A program made the position numbers and the translations under genes. The notes below the pieces were generated by a model. It did no database searches, had not been told where the DNA came from, and worked only from the letters and a program-made list of their open reading frames with translations. From Neonectria sp. B-13 (lineage: Eukaryota > Ascomycota > Sordariomycetes > Hypocreales > Nectriaceae): DNA of 64,000 nt. Of this stretch, positions 34,001-46,258 are shown one piece after another. Each line of letters starts with the position of its first letter. Position 1 is the first letter of the stretch. The DNA lies in contig NOKP01000031.1 of assembly GCA_002682825.1 (NCBI GenBank), forward strand, positions 186,001 to 250,000, written 5' to 3'.

Positions 34001-35793
34001 TGTGACGAAGCCATTCCTATTCCTCCTTCCCTGCCCTTTTTGATCACGAGATTCTCGGGCATTTCTGGCCAACTGAAGCCGAGCAAGGCAAAAGTGAGTG
34101 ACATCGATTACGCTGTCGCTTGCACTGTCTTGTCTGCCCACGCGACTCGACGACGCCCGAACAACCTGGCCCATCCATCACATCACACCTGGACGGGGGC
34201 ATGGCAGTACCGCATCAGAACGAATCCTACTAGTCTGCGCTGCTCCGATATTGGCTCTGGCTGAGACTGAGACTGCGGTGGAGAGACTACGACTTGCGAC
34301 TCTATCTTCACCTCCAACTCCGACTACCACCACAACGACCACGGCAGCTTCGACGACTAGAGGCCCAGAACTCAAACTCCAATCCAAGGCGCCCCCCTCG
34401 TCTCGTCTTCCTCGTCGCCCTCGCTCTCCCGTCCCTCTCCATTCCCCTCGCCTTCGTCCCATTCGACTCGGTGCAGTGCCTCTTCCCTCTTTCGCCTTTC
34501 CACCTTTCGCCACTTTTTTGCTGGCTTGGCTTGGCTGGGCTGATCGACGAGGCTGTCTTGGCTGCTTTCTTGCCCCCCCTTCCTCCTCCGTCCTGCTCCT
34601 CGTCCTTCTCTGCCATTCTCATCAGTTAATTCTGTCCGAGGCGCCAGCCTGGTTCTCCTTGGTGCGGGTACGTACGAGAGATACGAACCAGAGGCTGAGG
34701 GTCAGCGTCAAAGCGTGCGACGGGCCGGATTGCACTCACTCACTCACTCACTCACCCATTCATTCGCTTACTCACTCACTCACTCACTCACTCACCCATT
34801 CATTCGCTTACTCACTCACTCACTCACTTTTGCGACCGAGGCCACCAAGAACGAGGAGGCTTCACTTTTTTTCCTCGCCAACAAAAAGTCACTCCAACCA
34901 CCTTCGAGCGCTTCTTCAGACGCCGTTGCAGACCCCATCAGCAAGACATTCCCCAGGGTCCTGTTCCCAGTGTTACCCGAGACTCCAGCTGCGGGACATA
35001 GGACGGCACTGGATCAGCTGCACGGCTAGATCTGCGGCTGTGCGATCAACCAACAGGATCGAGATCCAACCCGGACACGCCAACCAACAGACACACCAGA
35101 CACACCGAGGCTGCATTCAACTAGGCAAGCAAGCAAGCATCACTACGCCACGCCTCTGCATCTCCCGCTCTCCCCACATTCACATCTAATCGGGCATTTT
35201 CCCTCCCTTCTCTTCCCCAATCTCCATTCAACCGTCGATTTAGATGAGCTAGCCGTTACTCCACGACTTGAACTCAGCTACGGCGACTCTTCACTCCTAT
35301 TGTATCTCTCCTCGCATCCTCATATTCTCACAGCCTTATTTCCATCCCCTCTCCTCCCCTCCCCTCCCCTCCCACATCTACTCTCATTTCAAGACATCCT
35401 ATCACAACTCATGCGTTTCCCCCTTCGCATCCTTCTCTCTCTACTCTAACCGTGCGGATGGGTCGGTCGCTTCTACCCTGCCCCCATCAACTAACACGGG
35501 ACGCCGAGATCCAACATCGCCCGCTTTGACCCTTGCCTTCAACTGCCGGCCCGCTTCCAACCAACACGCTCGGGGCCGGCCCGCCCCCTGTCGCAACCGC
35601 CTCCGCTCCGGCCGGCGCCCCGGCTGGGCTAACGGAGCTTCGGTTCCGTCACCCGGAGGTTGGTCTCAAGCTTGACGCCCTACCGGCGCCTTAGCCTACT
35701 CCCGTACCTTTCAACTCCGTTCACGTCTCGGTCTGTGTTGACTGCCAACTTACCTGTCGTCACCCGTCGTTTTGTCATACCAAATACTACATC
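31067..35793. other. 4.7-kb intergenic region upstream of the Zn2Cys6 gene
   Basis: 3' region of the patatin-like gene on the left, and a long pyrimidine-rich leader-like segment on the right (CTCCCCTCCCCTCCCC near 35350-35370). A long open frame at 34098-35189 is mostly translated simple sequence and is not called. Poly-G runs lie at 32170-32178 and 32195-32201. No RNA gene was recognised. Confidence 0.45.
34733..34828 (+). repeat. (CACT)n array with a 40-bp higher-order period
   Basis: Tetranucleotide CACT/ACTC repeats are interrupted twice by the identical segment CCCATTCATTCGCTTA (34755-34770 and 34795-34810). The array therefore grew by duplication of a 40-bp unit as well as by slippage. 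Confidence 0.85.
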
Positions 35794-38170
35794 ATGCCAG
35801 GCCCCGAAGGCTTGCAGATACAAGCTGCGCGTCGCCGTGCCGAGCGCCAGACCTCATCGTGCACCGAGTGTCGTCGCCGCAAACAAAAAGTGAGCTTCTC
35901 TCCTGTTTTTACTACTTCCTATATCACATTCCATATCTCCTTGTTGTCCAGGTCTTGTCACATCGTTGCTGTACTGCCCATCAGAGGCATCTTCGACGGT
36001 CTACACTCATTGAGAGTCCCTTTAGGTCACGATGAAGCATAAATGTTAATATAGTATCCTATCAGTGTTCCCAAGGGCAGCCATGTACCAACTGTGTCCG
36101 TCGATTCCCCCAGCCCATTTGCGAGTACAAGGCCAAGAGCCCCAAGAGGTCAGTTATCCTCGACCTGTCGCTACCCCGACGAATCTTCTACTTAAGGTAT
36201 GTGCAATTGCTAATGCGTAATTACAGGCATCCGCATGCGGGAGGTACCGACGGGCCGCCCAGGATTGTGGCACTAACAAACGGCCCTTACGCCCACCTCA
36301 ACCCAGCTGCAGTCCACGATGCTATCCTCCAGGTGGACGAGTCCTCTGGCTATGTGTTTCCGATTGATTCCCCGGATTCTGCTACGTCAACATCTCCGAC
36401 GACTTCATCAGATAACAGCTCTCACTCAACCCCTGAGACACCATCAAACCCCTGGGTACCGTTCAAGGTATCCCTCGATGATGAGGAGAATGACCCCGAA
36501 ACCGTACTTGAGAACCTTCGTGTCATCCTTGAACGTCGTCTCACCATCGCCAATCGTATTACAGAAGAAGAGTGGACCGAGGACGATGCCCGAGGATTCC
36601 TAACATCACACGACGCTCGTCGACCTCTGACCCTTCCTGTCGAAGGACCAATGGAACAACTCCGCTTTTTACCCATGGCACCAACCAAGATGAACAAGGA
36701 ACTTGTTCGTATACGTGAGTGTGGTACTTGGCCTTCTGAGTCGGCTGATGCTAACTAGAAGCAATTAGACTTGCAACTGCTGTGTCGCTTCAAAGTGTCA
36801 GTTGACGGAAACCCGGATCCTAACAATGCTTTCATGAAGCACTGGGTTCCATGCTGTGTACAAGACCCTCTCCTCCTCCAAATCGTCTTATTCACGTCCG
36901 CTTGTTTCTTCTCCGAGACGGGCCATATTCCCAAGACTTTAGCAATGTTGCACAAGGGCAAGGTTTACCAGATGCTTAACCAACAACTCCGGCACGGTGC
37001 CACCCAGACCAGTGACACCTCCATCCTTGGTGTTGCCCAGATGGTCATCGATTCTTGGTATTGGGGAGCCACGGTTGATCTGAAGGCCCATATTTTAGGC
37101 CTTAAGCAGATGATCACCATGAGGGGTGGGTTGGACAAATTGGGATTACACGGCTTCCTGAGCAAGACGGTAATCATGTGTGTTGCCCCTTGTACATCCC
37201 TGTAGATCGTGACGTGGACTCCACTTGTCATTGAAGTACAACAGAAGCTGACATGCATTTTAGTCACGATGTCGTTATGGCCCTTGCCCACGAAACCGAA
37301 CCCTCCATATACGGCTTTCCTGGTTTCGAGTTCACTGACCCTATCATGATGCCGTTCCATACAGCCCTGAACACGCCCCTTATCTTTGGGTGGCCATCAT
37401 TCGCAGGCTGCGCCAACTCCTTGCAGCTTCATCCCAGTACAGCCATGATCCTCGACGATGTACGATACCTCATTGAAACCGTCCTTTTCTTGCCTGAGTA
37501 TCCTACTGTCGAGGAACTTCAGCAGGTTGTGACCACTGCCGGTTTGATCAGTGACCGCATCGCAGATATGCCAACAGACACACCTGCTCGAGAAAATCCC
37601 AACTCCCGAACTAATTCTGCCGCCACCACTCCGAAGTCGACACAAGATGGACAAAGCCCTGAATCCTATAAATCCGACAAATCTTCTCCGTCTATCGAAC
37701 TGCCAGACCTAATGTACCGTTGTGTCCGCATGACGGCCATGATCTATTGTCGAGCGATCCTCAACCGCACGCCAACCAGCGCCATTTGTACCGAAATGGA
37801 CTTCCTCATGATCTGGCAAGCAGTATGGCAAGTCTCCCTTCCCACATGGAAAGCCACCATAGGCCTCTTCGTGTGGGTCATGTTGGCAATTGTGCCAAGC
37901 TCTCACAAAACGGGGCCCGCCCGCTTTATAAAGACACTCATGGTTTCCGGGTTCATGACGATTGGGGTTGACAACTGGCACATTGCCATGGATGTGACTA
38001 GAACGGCCTTTACATTGCAGAGGTGGCTCGCAGGTGGAAGGCATAGCCAAGAGAACGGAGACGAGAAGGGTCTCAGCGGAGGGGAAAGCATTGTGGACAA
38101 GTACGGATTTGCTCTGCCGCATGTTCTACCAGACGTACAACTCCCAGTCGATGAACCAGTCGATGAATGA
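35794..38170 (+). CDS. Zn2Cys6 fungal transcription factor
   Basis: Five exons: 35794-35889, 36066-36148, 36227-36714, 36769-37177 and 37264-38170, giving 660 aa. The DNA-binding cluster has cysteines 23, 26, 33, 39, 42 and 51 (C-x2-C-x6-C-x5-C-x2-C-x8-C) and is split by the first intron right before Cys33, a common position. The region from about 240 to 650 resembles the fungal-specific activation/regulatory domain of the Fungal_trans_2 type (GLKQMITMRGGLDKLGLHGF, a typical landmark). The fourth intron is placed at AT|GTGTGT to TTTTAG because that keeps frame (SKTVI-I-HDVVMALAHETE); a nearby GTAATC donor would break it. The C-terminus ends in a duplicated PVDE. It sits 343 bp upstream of an FAD oxidoreductase on the same strand, which it may regulate (inference). 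Confidence 0.88.
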
Positions 38171-38513
38171 CCTCGAGCCTGGTTCTCTTCATTACCCCGC
38201 TGTTGCGGACATGTCGCGACAGATTCCGTCACTAATACGAGCAAATACCTCGAGTCACATGCGACCCGACTCCCGAAAGCCACCACTGCAGCCTGTGACG
38301 ACATGTCTCAGTTCAGCCTGTCCATCCATCTACCAACATGACCAAGAGGATCCACTGTGGCACATTGTGAGACCGTGAGCAGGTGTCAAAAGCCTACGAC
38401 ACCCGCGCCACTATCTCGCGCAAGCGACCCGTTTCTTCCCTTCTACTCTATTTCGATTGAGTCGATTGTCTATTCCAGAGCAACACTACATCACACGATT
38501 AAGACCATTGGCG
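38171..38513 (+). promoter_or_regulatory. Short interval between the Zn2Cys6 gene and the FAD oxidoreductase gene
   Basis: 343 bp must hold both the 3' end of the regulator and the promoter of the oxidoreductase. An overlapping ORF here (38034-38378) is a shadow. No CGG-N-CCG triplet pair of the Zn2Cys6 type stood out by eye. Confidence 0.4.
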
Positions 38514-39969
38514 ATGTGTGACTTTAATCATTTACGGAGCGATCTACCAAATGGAGAAGTCCTCTTACCCCAAGATGCAGGCTATGAGGCGAGCTTACGA
38601 CGATGGAGCACTGCCTGCGAGAAGAGAGCTGTATGCAACTCTTCAATTGTTGAGGTTATAACGTCACTTATTTCCTTATTAGGCTGCTGTTGTCAAGCCA
38701 ACATGCGCAAAAGAGGTTTCTACCACTGTCAAGTTTGCTGTGGCCGCCAAGATACCTCTGACCGTCTGCGGTGGCGGACACTCCTCAAGCGGGACATCCT
38801 CATCTGACGGCGTGGTTATTGATCTGAGTAAGATGAGGAATGTCGAGGTCAACTCAGCTGAAATGACTGTCACATTTGATGGCGGTTGTCTATGGGAGGA
38901 TGTCGACACCTCTTTAGATCGTCTTGGCTTTGCGACAGTCGGTGGTGTAGTGAACCACACCGGTGTCGGTGGACTGATACTAGGTGGAGGCCACGGCTAT
39001 CTTACGCCACTCCATGGTCTCACCATTGACAATCTCATATGGGCGGAGGTTGTCATTGCGGACGGCGCCATTGTCGAAGCATCCGAGGATAAAGATTCCG
39101 ATCTCTTCTGGGCCATTCGCGGTGCTGGTGCCCAATTCGGTGTTGTGACTCGCTTTACCACCCGCATTCACAAGCAGGGGAAGGTCTGGAGTGGCACTCT
39201 AGCCTATACATCTGAAAAGCTTCCAGAACTTGTCGCAGTTGCCAACGAGCTACACGACCGACACAACTCAAAAGGCCATTGCCTTGCGCTTGGCATAGGT
39301 TATGGCCCAGACGACGTGACACGCGTTGTCTCTGCAATTCCCTGCTTCCATGGCTCAGAAGAACAAGCAAAGGATTACTTTTCCGGGCTTCTACAAATCG
39401 AGGCGATTGCAAGCAACACTGCTATAATGTCAACGGCACAAATGAACACCCTGCTGAACCCCATCTTCAAGCACGGTATCCGGCGTCTTATGGGATCGGG
39501 GAACGTGACGATGCCCCTTGATTCACAGGCCTTGACACAAACTGCGGAAATGTTCTGGGGCTATTGTGATGCTCGCAACGACATGGGCAAGTCAGTGATC
39601 GCGATAGAAATCTTCTCCACCGACAAGATCCGCGCCGTTGCGCAGGATGCAACGGCTTATGCCAACCGAGGTGAATACTACGACGCAATGACAGCGTTTG
39701 GCTGGGAAGATGAGGCCCTCGACGCAGACGTTCGACTGTTCAACCGAGTCATCTGCGAACAGATCCGCAAGTCTAATGGGTATCGGGCGACCGGCGGGGG
39801 CGAGTCCAAGGAGCCGGTTGGCAGGTATATCAACGTTGAGGCCGACAGTATCTCACCACAGGATGCGTACGGGATCAACTATCCTCGTCTCCGAAATCTC
39901 AAGAGCAAGTATGATCCGCAGAACATCTTTCACAGGTGGCATGGAATTGCTGAGCGTTCGGAATTTTAA
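38514..39969 (+). CDS. FAD-binding oxidoreductase, PCMH/BBE (berberine bridge enzyme-like) type, no signal peptide
   Basis: Exons 38514-38630 and 38683-39969 (GTATGC to TTATTAG) give 467 aa. The FAD-binding domain shows PLTVCGGGHSSSG, with His72 the expected covalent FAD-linkage residue, then VIDLSKMRNV and GGLILGGGHGYLTPLHGLTIDNL. At the second linkage position of BBE enzymes the sequence is VVNHTGVGG without Cys, so attachment, if any, should be through His only. The C-terminal BBE segment is present (RLRNLKSKYDPQNIFHRWHG). The N-terminus is hydrophilic, so the protein is probably cytosolic, unlike many secreted sugar oxidases. Relatives oxidise sugars, alkaloids or fungal metabolite intermediates; the substrate is not predictable. 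The adjacent same-strand Zn2Cys6 gene hints at a small regulated unit. Confidence 0.9.
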
Positions 39970-42900
39970 GCTTGTGATAACAGGCTGGGGATTTATGGAG
40001 GCCCTGTTAATCTTGGCGTGTGCCTTCATCCGATGATTAGTATCAGGTTGGATTTGATGATTAGGTGCATTTCGCTCCTTGAATGCAATTAACTTTCAGT
40101 TATGCTTGTTCGTTCACGTTTATCTCCTTCCCCATGTGTCGTTGATATGGAATACCCTGATAGGCACTGTGTTCTCTCCAACCTAAACTCCGACCCCAGA
40201 CTGAATGCCAACTATACTAACCTCAACTACCAAACCTGATCACTAACCTAGTTTGTTGATTATTTCATTTTCCCTCTAAAGTGAGGTCTGAAACTGAGTT
40301 TCATTACTGAGAGGCTCAATGTGGGGCAGCTGCAGGGTATTTGATCAAGGGTTGTCGTAAAAGTAAGGAATCTCACTCTGTTTTACTGTGCAGCTAGAGT
40401 GAACATTAGAGGACATGGAGTGAGTGCTAGGGTAGCCGTTGGTGTGATGGGCATTTCGAAAATTGGGGGACGCTTGAGGGGAGTGAGTGGAATGTATGGC
40501 AACTTCACATCACTTAGCTTCGGTACAGGGTAGTCAGGGCCGATGGGCATGAAGTTGCAGAGCTGAGATGAAACTGCATAATTGGAACTATTGTAGAGCC
40601 AGAATCATTCGTGGAACGCATCAATCAGCAAACGTCAACTGGGGGAGCGGTACCAATAACAGTGGACGATACAACCGCAAGATGCTCCTCGCTGATCATT
40701 GAGCTTGCAACGCTGGACCGTCAGGAACACAGCCAGAGTGACACCTCTGACAAGGCGAACCTGTAACGACTAGACGAGCCTCCCCTGCCTATGTCTAGGA
40801 CCCTGGATAGCCACCCCTCTCCATCGGTCTGTCACTTGAAGCCTGAGGAAGCATCGGCCGGGGTTTGACAAGGGAGGAGTGTACGCAGAGCAGATGAGGG
40901 AGTGTAGAACTCTCCAATTGGGGATAGGTGGTTGACGACCCAATGTCACCCCTCTCTTCGCAACCAACACCCACCCACCCCGTAAGTTACGGGTCTGGGC
41001 TGTGTGTCGCAAATCCGGAGCCAGAGTCTGATGAAGAGGAGAGAGGGCGAAATCAACGACAATGTTGGCGTGGCGCTAGGGAACAGCGCGGCGTGTCCCC
41101 CGCTGGCGCTTGACATGGGCGGATTGGGTTAGTTGTGCATTCCACACGCCGGAGCAGTGACGGTCCGGATCGTGAGGATAACTTTAGTGGGGAGGGAGGA
41201 GAGGGGACGACAGGTGGACATCGTTTTTGTTGGGGACAGAGCCACAGGCTTACGAGCACTAACTCCAGAGGATGGTACGTCTGGTACATGAAGAGGCCCG
41301 AGAGTCGAGCAGGGCTGTGCTTACTGCCGAGGGTTAGGGGAGACAGAGGGAGGAATGGGGAGAGAGATGAAGGGAGGCACGCTAGACGATGGATATTCGG
41401 AGGCGGCCGGCGAGGAGGTGAGATGACATGATATTATAGGCTATAACATACGAATACTATGTCCAACAAAACCAAGAGGGGAGTCACTCAGACTGCAACC
41501 GTCCAGGTAACAGCACTACTGTAACAGACAGACTGTAGCGCAAAATCCGCCTTGTGGATATGGATCTGGTGTACTATGCAAAGAAGAATGACGGCGGCGA
41601 TCTACTTCTATCTACATATGTAGTAGACTACGTAGTAGGGTTAACTCGGAACCCTCCCCCGAGTTGTCCCAGACAGCGGCCAAACCACGCCAGTCCTAAC
41701 ACAGGCTAAGTTAATGGGTGGGATATTTAGGCTGAATTGGAGTCTACGACGAGTTGGTTGACTGGAGGTAGTGCCATTACGACGTAGATACTGGTTGAAC
41801 CCCGTTGTTCCACACGAGATGCCTCCGCAAGCAAGAGTCTTCAAACTTGCGAAGCTATCGAGTACAAGTCGACATCCCCGCTAGTTTTCCCAAGTACCTT
41901 CACTTTGCGTGTCCGTCCGTATGCACAAGGGTGACCTTGTCTGAAGGAACAACGACGAACATGGCCCCCACAACGCATAGCTACACCGGGCAATTGGTAA
42001 CGCTGGTTATATCGAGTATAGCTCGGTGAGGCTGGCGAGTTTCAAAAGTTCATCAAAGGAGGATGCGACATGTTGGCATCGCCCCGAGTACCAGGGTGGG
42101 TGGCTCGGTGGCCAGTGACCAGTGGCCGGCGGCCCCCTCCTCATACCTGCATCTCTGACCATAAGCACCATGCTTGGCTATCTGGTAGATGGTTCATTAT
42201 AGGCATTGACCAAATTTTCGGACAGAGCGTTGATTCCGAGGTAGTCTTGATGTGTTACATCGCGGCGGAAAATGCCGTTGCAGTGCCCAGTAACTTGCTT
42301 ACTGCCCACGGAACTGCCTGGTCCCGGAAACTCCACATGTTTAGTTAGGGCCGGCCGTTCATCACCATCGACTACATCGGAGATGAACCGACAATGCCTG
42401 ACGCCTTCGAATATGATCCCGCCGTGGAATTTGATAGGGGCCACGTCTTCAACCTTGGTGTTAGATATTAGTGACGAGGGAGCTGCGTTTCTCTCGGCAG
42501 CTAGGCATTCCGGCTCATACCCGAGGGGGCGACTTGCACCCGGGATCGAGGCTAAGGAGGATATTGACAGATATTTGTGAAGTCGTATTTCAACTACCCT
42601 CTTAAGATCTGCGTCTGTCGAATATCTTGATCGGCAAGGACCTCCGAGTGGTTACGGGGATAGATCGGGAGTACGTCCATTTCTGTACCAGCGCAGCGAT
42701 CCTCGGAGCTCCCCCCCCCCTGTTTGACTACTGGCCGGCGGCCCATGTCCGAGGCCACACCGAGATGTCCCGCTGTGACTTCTCAGGGTTGGAAGGCATC
42801 GTGGATGAGTGACGTGCAGAGGAGCGCAGGGGGAAGTTGTATCGGCTGCAGATTTCTGCGCAGGGGCATCAAGCTAGACGGGGTCAGGGGAGGGGAGGGC

Positions 42901-44190
42901 GTAGTACTATCAAAGCGAGGAGGAGGTGATGTATGCATGTATGTGTCAAGCTCCATCCGATGAGGAGAGAAGAGTCTCTGGGCGATGGCTCTGTGACAGG
43001 CAGAAACATGTGGTCTGGAAGGACATGGATACAGAGACAGAGCGCGCAGTAGTGCGACGGTACGGCTGTCTCGTGCCTCGTGCCTCGTGCCTCTCCCCCC
43101 CGGCGTGTCCTGGCCCGTATATGCATGGTGGAGTGGGATGAGGAGTGGTGATGTGAGGCAAGGCATGCTCACACTCACATGTACAGTAGTGCCACGGGAC
43201 TATCAAGGTATGCGTGGTAGGGCTACGACAAGCAGCATGACGGGAAAAGCCGCGCCAAGCTGGAGAAGATGAAGAAGAAGGAAAACGCGGCTCTTCCCTG
43301 TTCGTCGCATGGCCCCGCGGCCAGAACGGGCTCCTGCGTACGATACGTGCATACTAGACTACCGTCGTTGGCACGTGGCCGGTTGCCGGAACAGCTCCGG
43401 GGCTCCGGATGGCCAGAAGTGAAAGAGAGGAGTCCCCTCACCCCGCCGCCAAGGCCGAAAGAAGAGGGGGGAAGTGCGTTTCGAGAGCGTCTGCAGGCAT
43501 TCGATGCAGGCTGAACTGCAGGCGGAACTGCAGGATCAAGTCAAGGCTGAGGTAAAAGGGCGCAATGCACGCAGCGAGGGGGGTTCGGCGGCAATCTGAG
43601 GCTGGTCGCGGAAGATGTTTCTGCAGCTCGTGGGCTTGTACACTGTGGTATTTCTCCGCGGTGGAAGAAGATGACGATGAGGAAGAGGGAAGTGAGCATG
43701 GGTGGTGGGTGGAGAGCGAAGGAAAGCGGAGGAGGGGCGGGGAACCGTCACCGACCCTTTTCTCGGTTTCTCGGCCGACCCGATGCGCTTTGTCAGCTCC
43801 GGGGCCGGAGGGGCCGGGGGTCGGAGGGCCTCTTGCTCGTCTTCGGCGCCGAGGGCCAGCCAAACCCACTTTCCTCGCCGAGTCTTACTTCAATGGGGGA
43901 CGATGTGCCTGGACCTGACCTCACCGAGTGACTCTTCGCCGACGAGCTTTCTGTAGTTATGTGTCGTCGTTTATGTGTCGTCGTGATGATGGAATTGAGG
44001 GGTAACCAGGCTGCGCCGAAGAAGCTCCGTGTTGAGGGGAAGATATAATGTTGAGCCGACCTAATCATCTACTTTGTGGAAAGCACAATCTGCAACTTTC
44101 TCAAATTTGCTCGCATTTCAAGTTGAATATCACGGAATATCGCCTCTCATTCTGCACTGCTCACCGTGTTCCTCTCGACGAAACTAGACA
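39970..44190. other. 4.2-kb intergenic region
   Basis: No supported gene. A (C)10-like run lies at about 42711-42720. At 42070-42600 frames on both strands have some protein-like text (plus-strand FITIDYIGDEPTMPDAFEYD, about 42358-42470) but are interrupted and cannot be assigned. The last 150 bp is the leader of the Gfo/Idh/MocA gene. Confidence 0.4.
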
Positions 44191-45317
44191 ATGGCTCCCA
44201 TCGGCGTGGCCCTCATCGGCGGCGGCATCTTTGCCAAGGAGCAACACATGGTACGCACACCTCGAGAGCCTCAACTATGATATGATGTACTGCAGAATCA
44301 CTTACAATTTACCACACTTACTAGCCCGCTATTCTGAAATGTGACTCCCTCTCTCTTAAGGCCATCTACTCGCGGTCCCTTAAGTCGGCCCAGGACACGG
44401 CCGCTCTCAACACCAAGGCTGACGCCGTCCCGGAACTGTACTCGGCCGACTCGGATAAGCCCAACGACTACGCTAGCCTGCTCCTCCGGAAGGACATCGA
44501 CGCCGTCATCATCGCCCTGCCCATCATCAGCCAACCCGAGTTCATCCAGGCCGCCCTCGCCGCTGGCAAGCATGTGCTGTCGGAGAAGCCGCTCGCGTCG
44601 GGGGTCAAGGCGGGCAAGGAGCTCATCGACTACTACCGGGGCATCTCGGCGGAGAAGCAGGTGACCTTCTCGGTGGCGGAGAACTTCCGCTTCACGCCGA
44701 GCTTCCTCTACGCGGCCGCCGAGGCCAGGAAGCTCGGCAAGCTCACGCACTTCGTCGTCAAGGGCATGAAGCTCATGGAGCAGACGAGCAAGTGGTACGG
44801 CACCGCGTGGCGCCAGAAGCCCGAGTACCAGGGCGGCTTCCTGCTGGACGGCGGCGTGCACGATGCGGCGGCGACGCGGATGCTGCTGGGCGAGTCGAAG
44901 CCGCACGTCGTGAGGGCTGTGACGCGTCTGGTGCAGCCTCACCTGCCGCCGATCGACACGGTGAGCGCCCTCGTACAGACGACGTTGGGTGCGACGGGGA
45001 CGTTTCAGATCTCATGCGGGTCACACCTGAAGGCCTTCGACTGGGAGTTTGGCTTCGAGGGTGGCAGCGTGAAGGTCAACGGACAGACGGTCAGCGTGAA
45101 GCGGGCGGGTGCCGACGAGGAGGAGACCGTGCGCCAGTTTGAGTGGTCGAGCGGCGTGAGCGAGGAGGTTGCGGCGTGGGCGGCCGCGTTGGTGAGCGGG
45201 ACGCCGGACGCGAGAATGTCGCCTGAGGAGGCCTTGGCGGACGTCGAGTTTCTAGAGAGGATGTTTGTCAGCGGAGAGCAGGACGGGGCGGCGCAGACTT
45301 ATGAGCTGCAGGTATAA
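44191..45317 (+). CDS. Gfo/Idh/MocA-family NAD(P)-dependent oxidoreductase
   Basis: Exons 44191-44250 and 44325-45317 give 350 aa. The N-terminal Rossmann domain begins GVALIGGGIFAKEQHMPAI (glycine-rich dinucleotide loop), continues with IDAVIIALPI, and has the family EKP motif at 107-109 (HVLSEKPLASG). The C-terminal alpha/beta domain contains SVAENFRFTPSF, the GGFLLDGGVHDAAATRML segment that carries the usual catalytic-site His/Asp region, and a beta-sheet tail. Members oxidise or reduce sugars, polyols and dihydrodiols using a nucleotide cofactor; the actual substrate is unknown. No signal peptide, so probably cytosolic. It converges with the thioesterase gene 138 bp downstream. Confidence 0.92.
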
Positions 45318-45455
45318 CAGGGTATATCAAAACCTGGGACTACGAATATCTAGGTACGGATATGTAATGGGATAAAACAGTTACAGGATCGATCGGGACC
45401 TTATCAACAAGGGTGTTTTGGCCATTGCTAGTGTGATTACTTGGTGAACCACGAT

Positions 45456-46258
45456 CTATAGCTTGGTCGACCTCCCTTTGCCAGCTTCACCTGCACCATT
45501 TACATATACTACGCGCAGCTTCTCCAGACCCAGCCTCAGCGCCTCTCCCAGGCCGCTTTTCGCGGGCCTCCCCGTCACACGATCGACAAAGACGTGGACA
45601 AACTCGCCTACGGCGCAGACGGCGTCGACGCCGCGCTCAAATACGGCCACCTCGTAGGTGACGCTGGATCGGCCGAGCTTATTGACGCGCAGGGCCAGGT
45701 CGGCGACGGCTGGGTAAGCGATGGGGGCGTAGTAGTCGGTGTGGGAGTGGACGACGAGGCCGTACTGTGGCGAGGTTGGGGGGTCTTGGTTGCAGTGGGT
45801 GATGAGGTAGGAATTGATGATGGAGTCAAATCTAGGGATGTGAGCTACCTTGATCCCAGCTTGTGGACGGTTGGGAGTGGGACCTACAGGAAGTTGTAGA
45901 CCGAATTGTTCAGGTGGTCGAACATGTCATTATCGTTCCTGATTGAGGCGTTGATTAGCGAGATTCCCATCACGATGCCGTTGTCACCGTAATATGACGG
46001 GTATTGTCGCCAGGTTCAGTTCGGCGCAGCATTGTGACGCCTAAACTCAAGAGCTTGAACCTTGGGGACCAAGTGTCTAGAGATAGTGGAGACTCGAGAG
46101 TCTAGGCTAGAGACTAGAGGCTGGGAACTGGAGATTACGACACAGACTGGAGAGACACAAACTCACCACCGTAAGCGATAGTCGAGCAAGTACTGATAGT
46201 CCTGCCGCGTGCGGGCCTTGGGGTTCGCGGCAGACGCGGAAGCGGACGACGAAGCCAT
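45456..46258 (-). CDS. Hotdog-fold acyl-CoA thioesterase (4-hydroxybenzoyl-CoA thioesterase/YbgC-like)
   Basis: Exons 46258-46167, 45938-45888 and 45831-45456 give 172 aa; all joins keep frame, with CTAAT-type branch sequences. The catalytic-region motif RLRWNDNDMFDHLNNSVYNF matches the R-x-x-D-x-D-x-x-x-H-x-N-N pattern of single-domain hotdog thioesterases, with the Asp pair in place. It is followed by the long helix FDSIINSYLI and strands ending in VFERGVDAVCAVGEFVHVFVDR. Such enzymes hydrolyse acyl-CoA thioesters; chain specificity is not readable. No clear targeting signal. The first intron (228 bases) is longer than the window's norm. Divergent from the pseudouridine synthase gene. Confidence 0.88.

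Noticed and set aside
34098..35189. 363-codon plus-strand ORF
   Set aside because: Much of it is translated simple sequence (the CACT array and poly-Thr from ACC/ACG repeats) and it lies in a pyrimidine-rich leader-like region.
44298..44942. 214-codon minus-strand ORF
   Set aside because: Antisense shadow of the Gfo/Idh/MocA coding exon.
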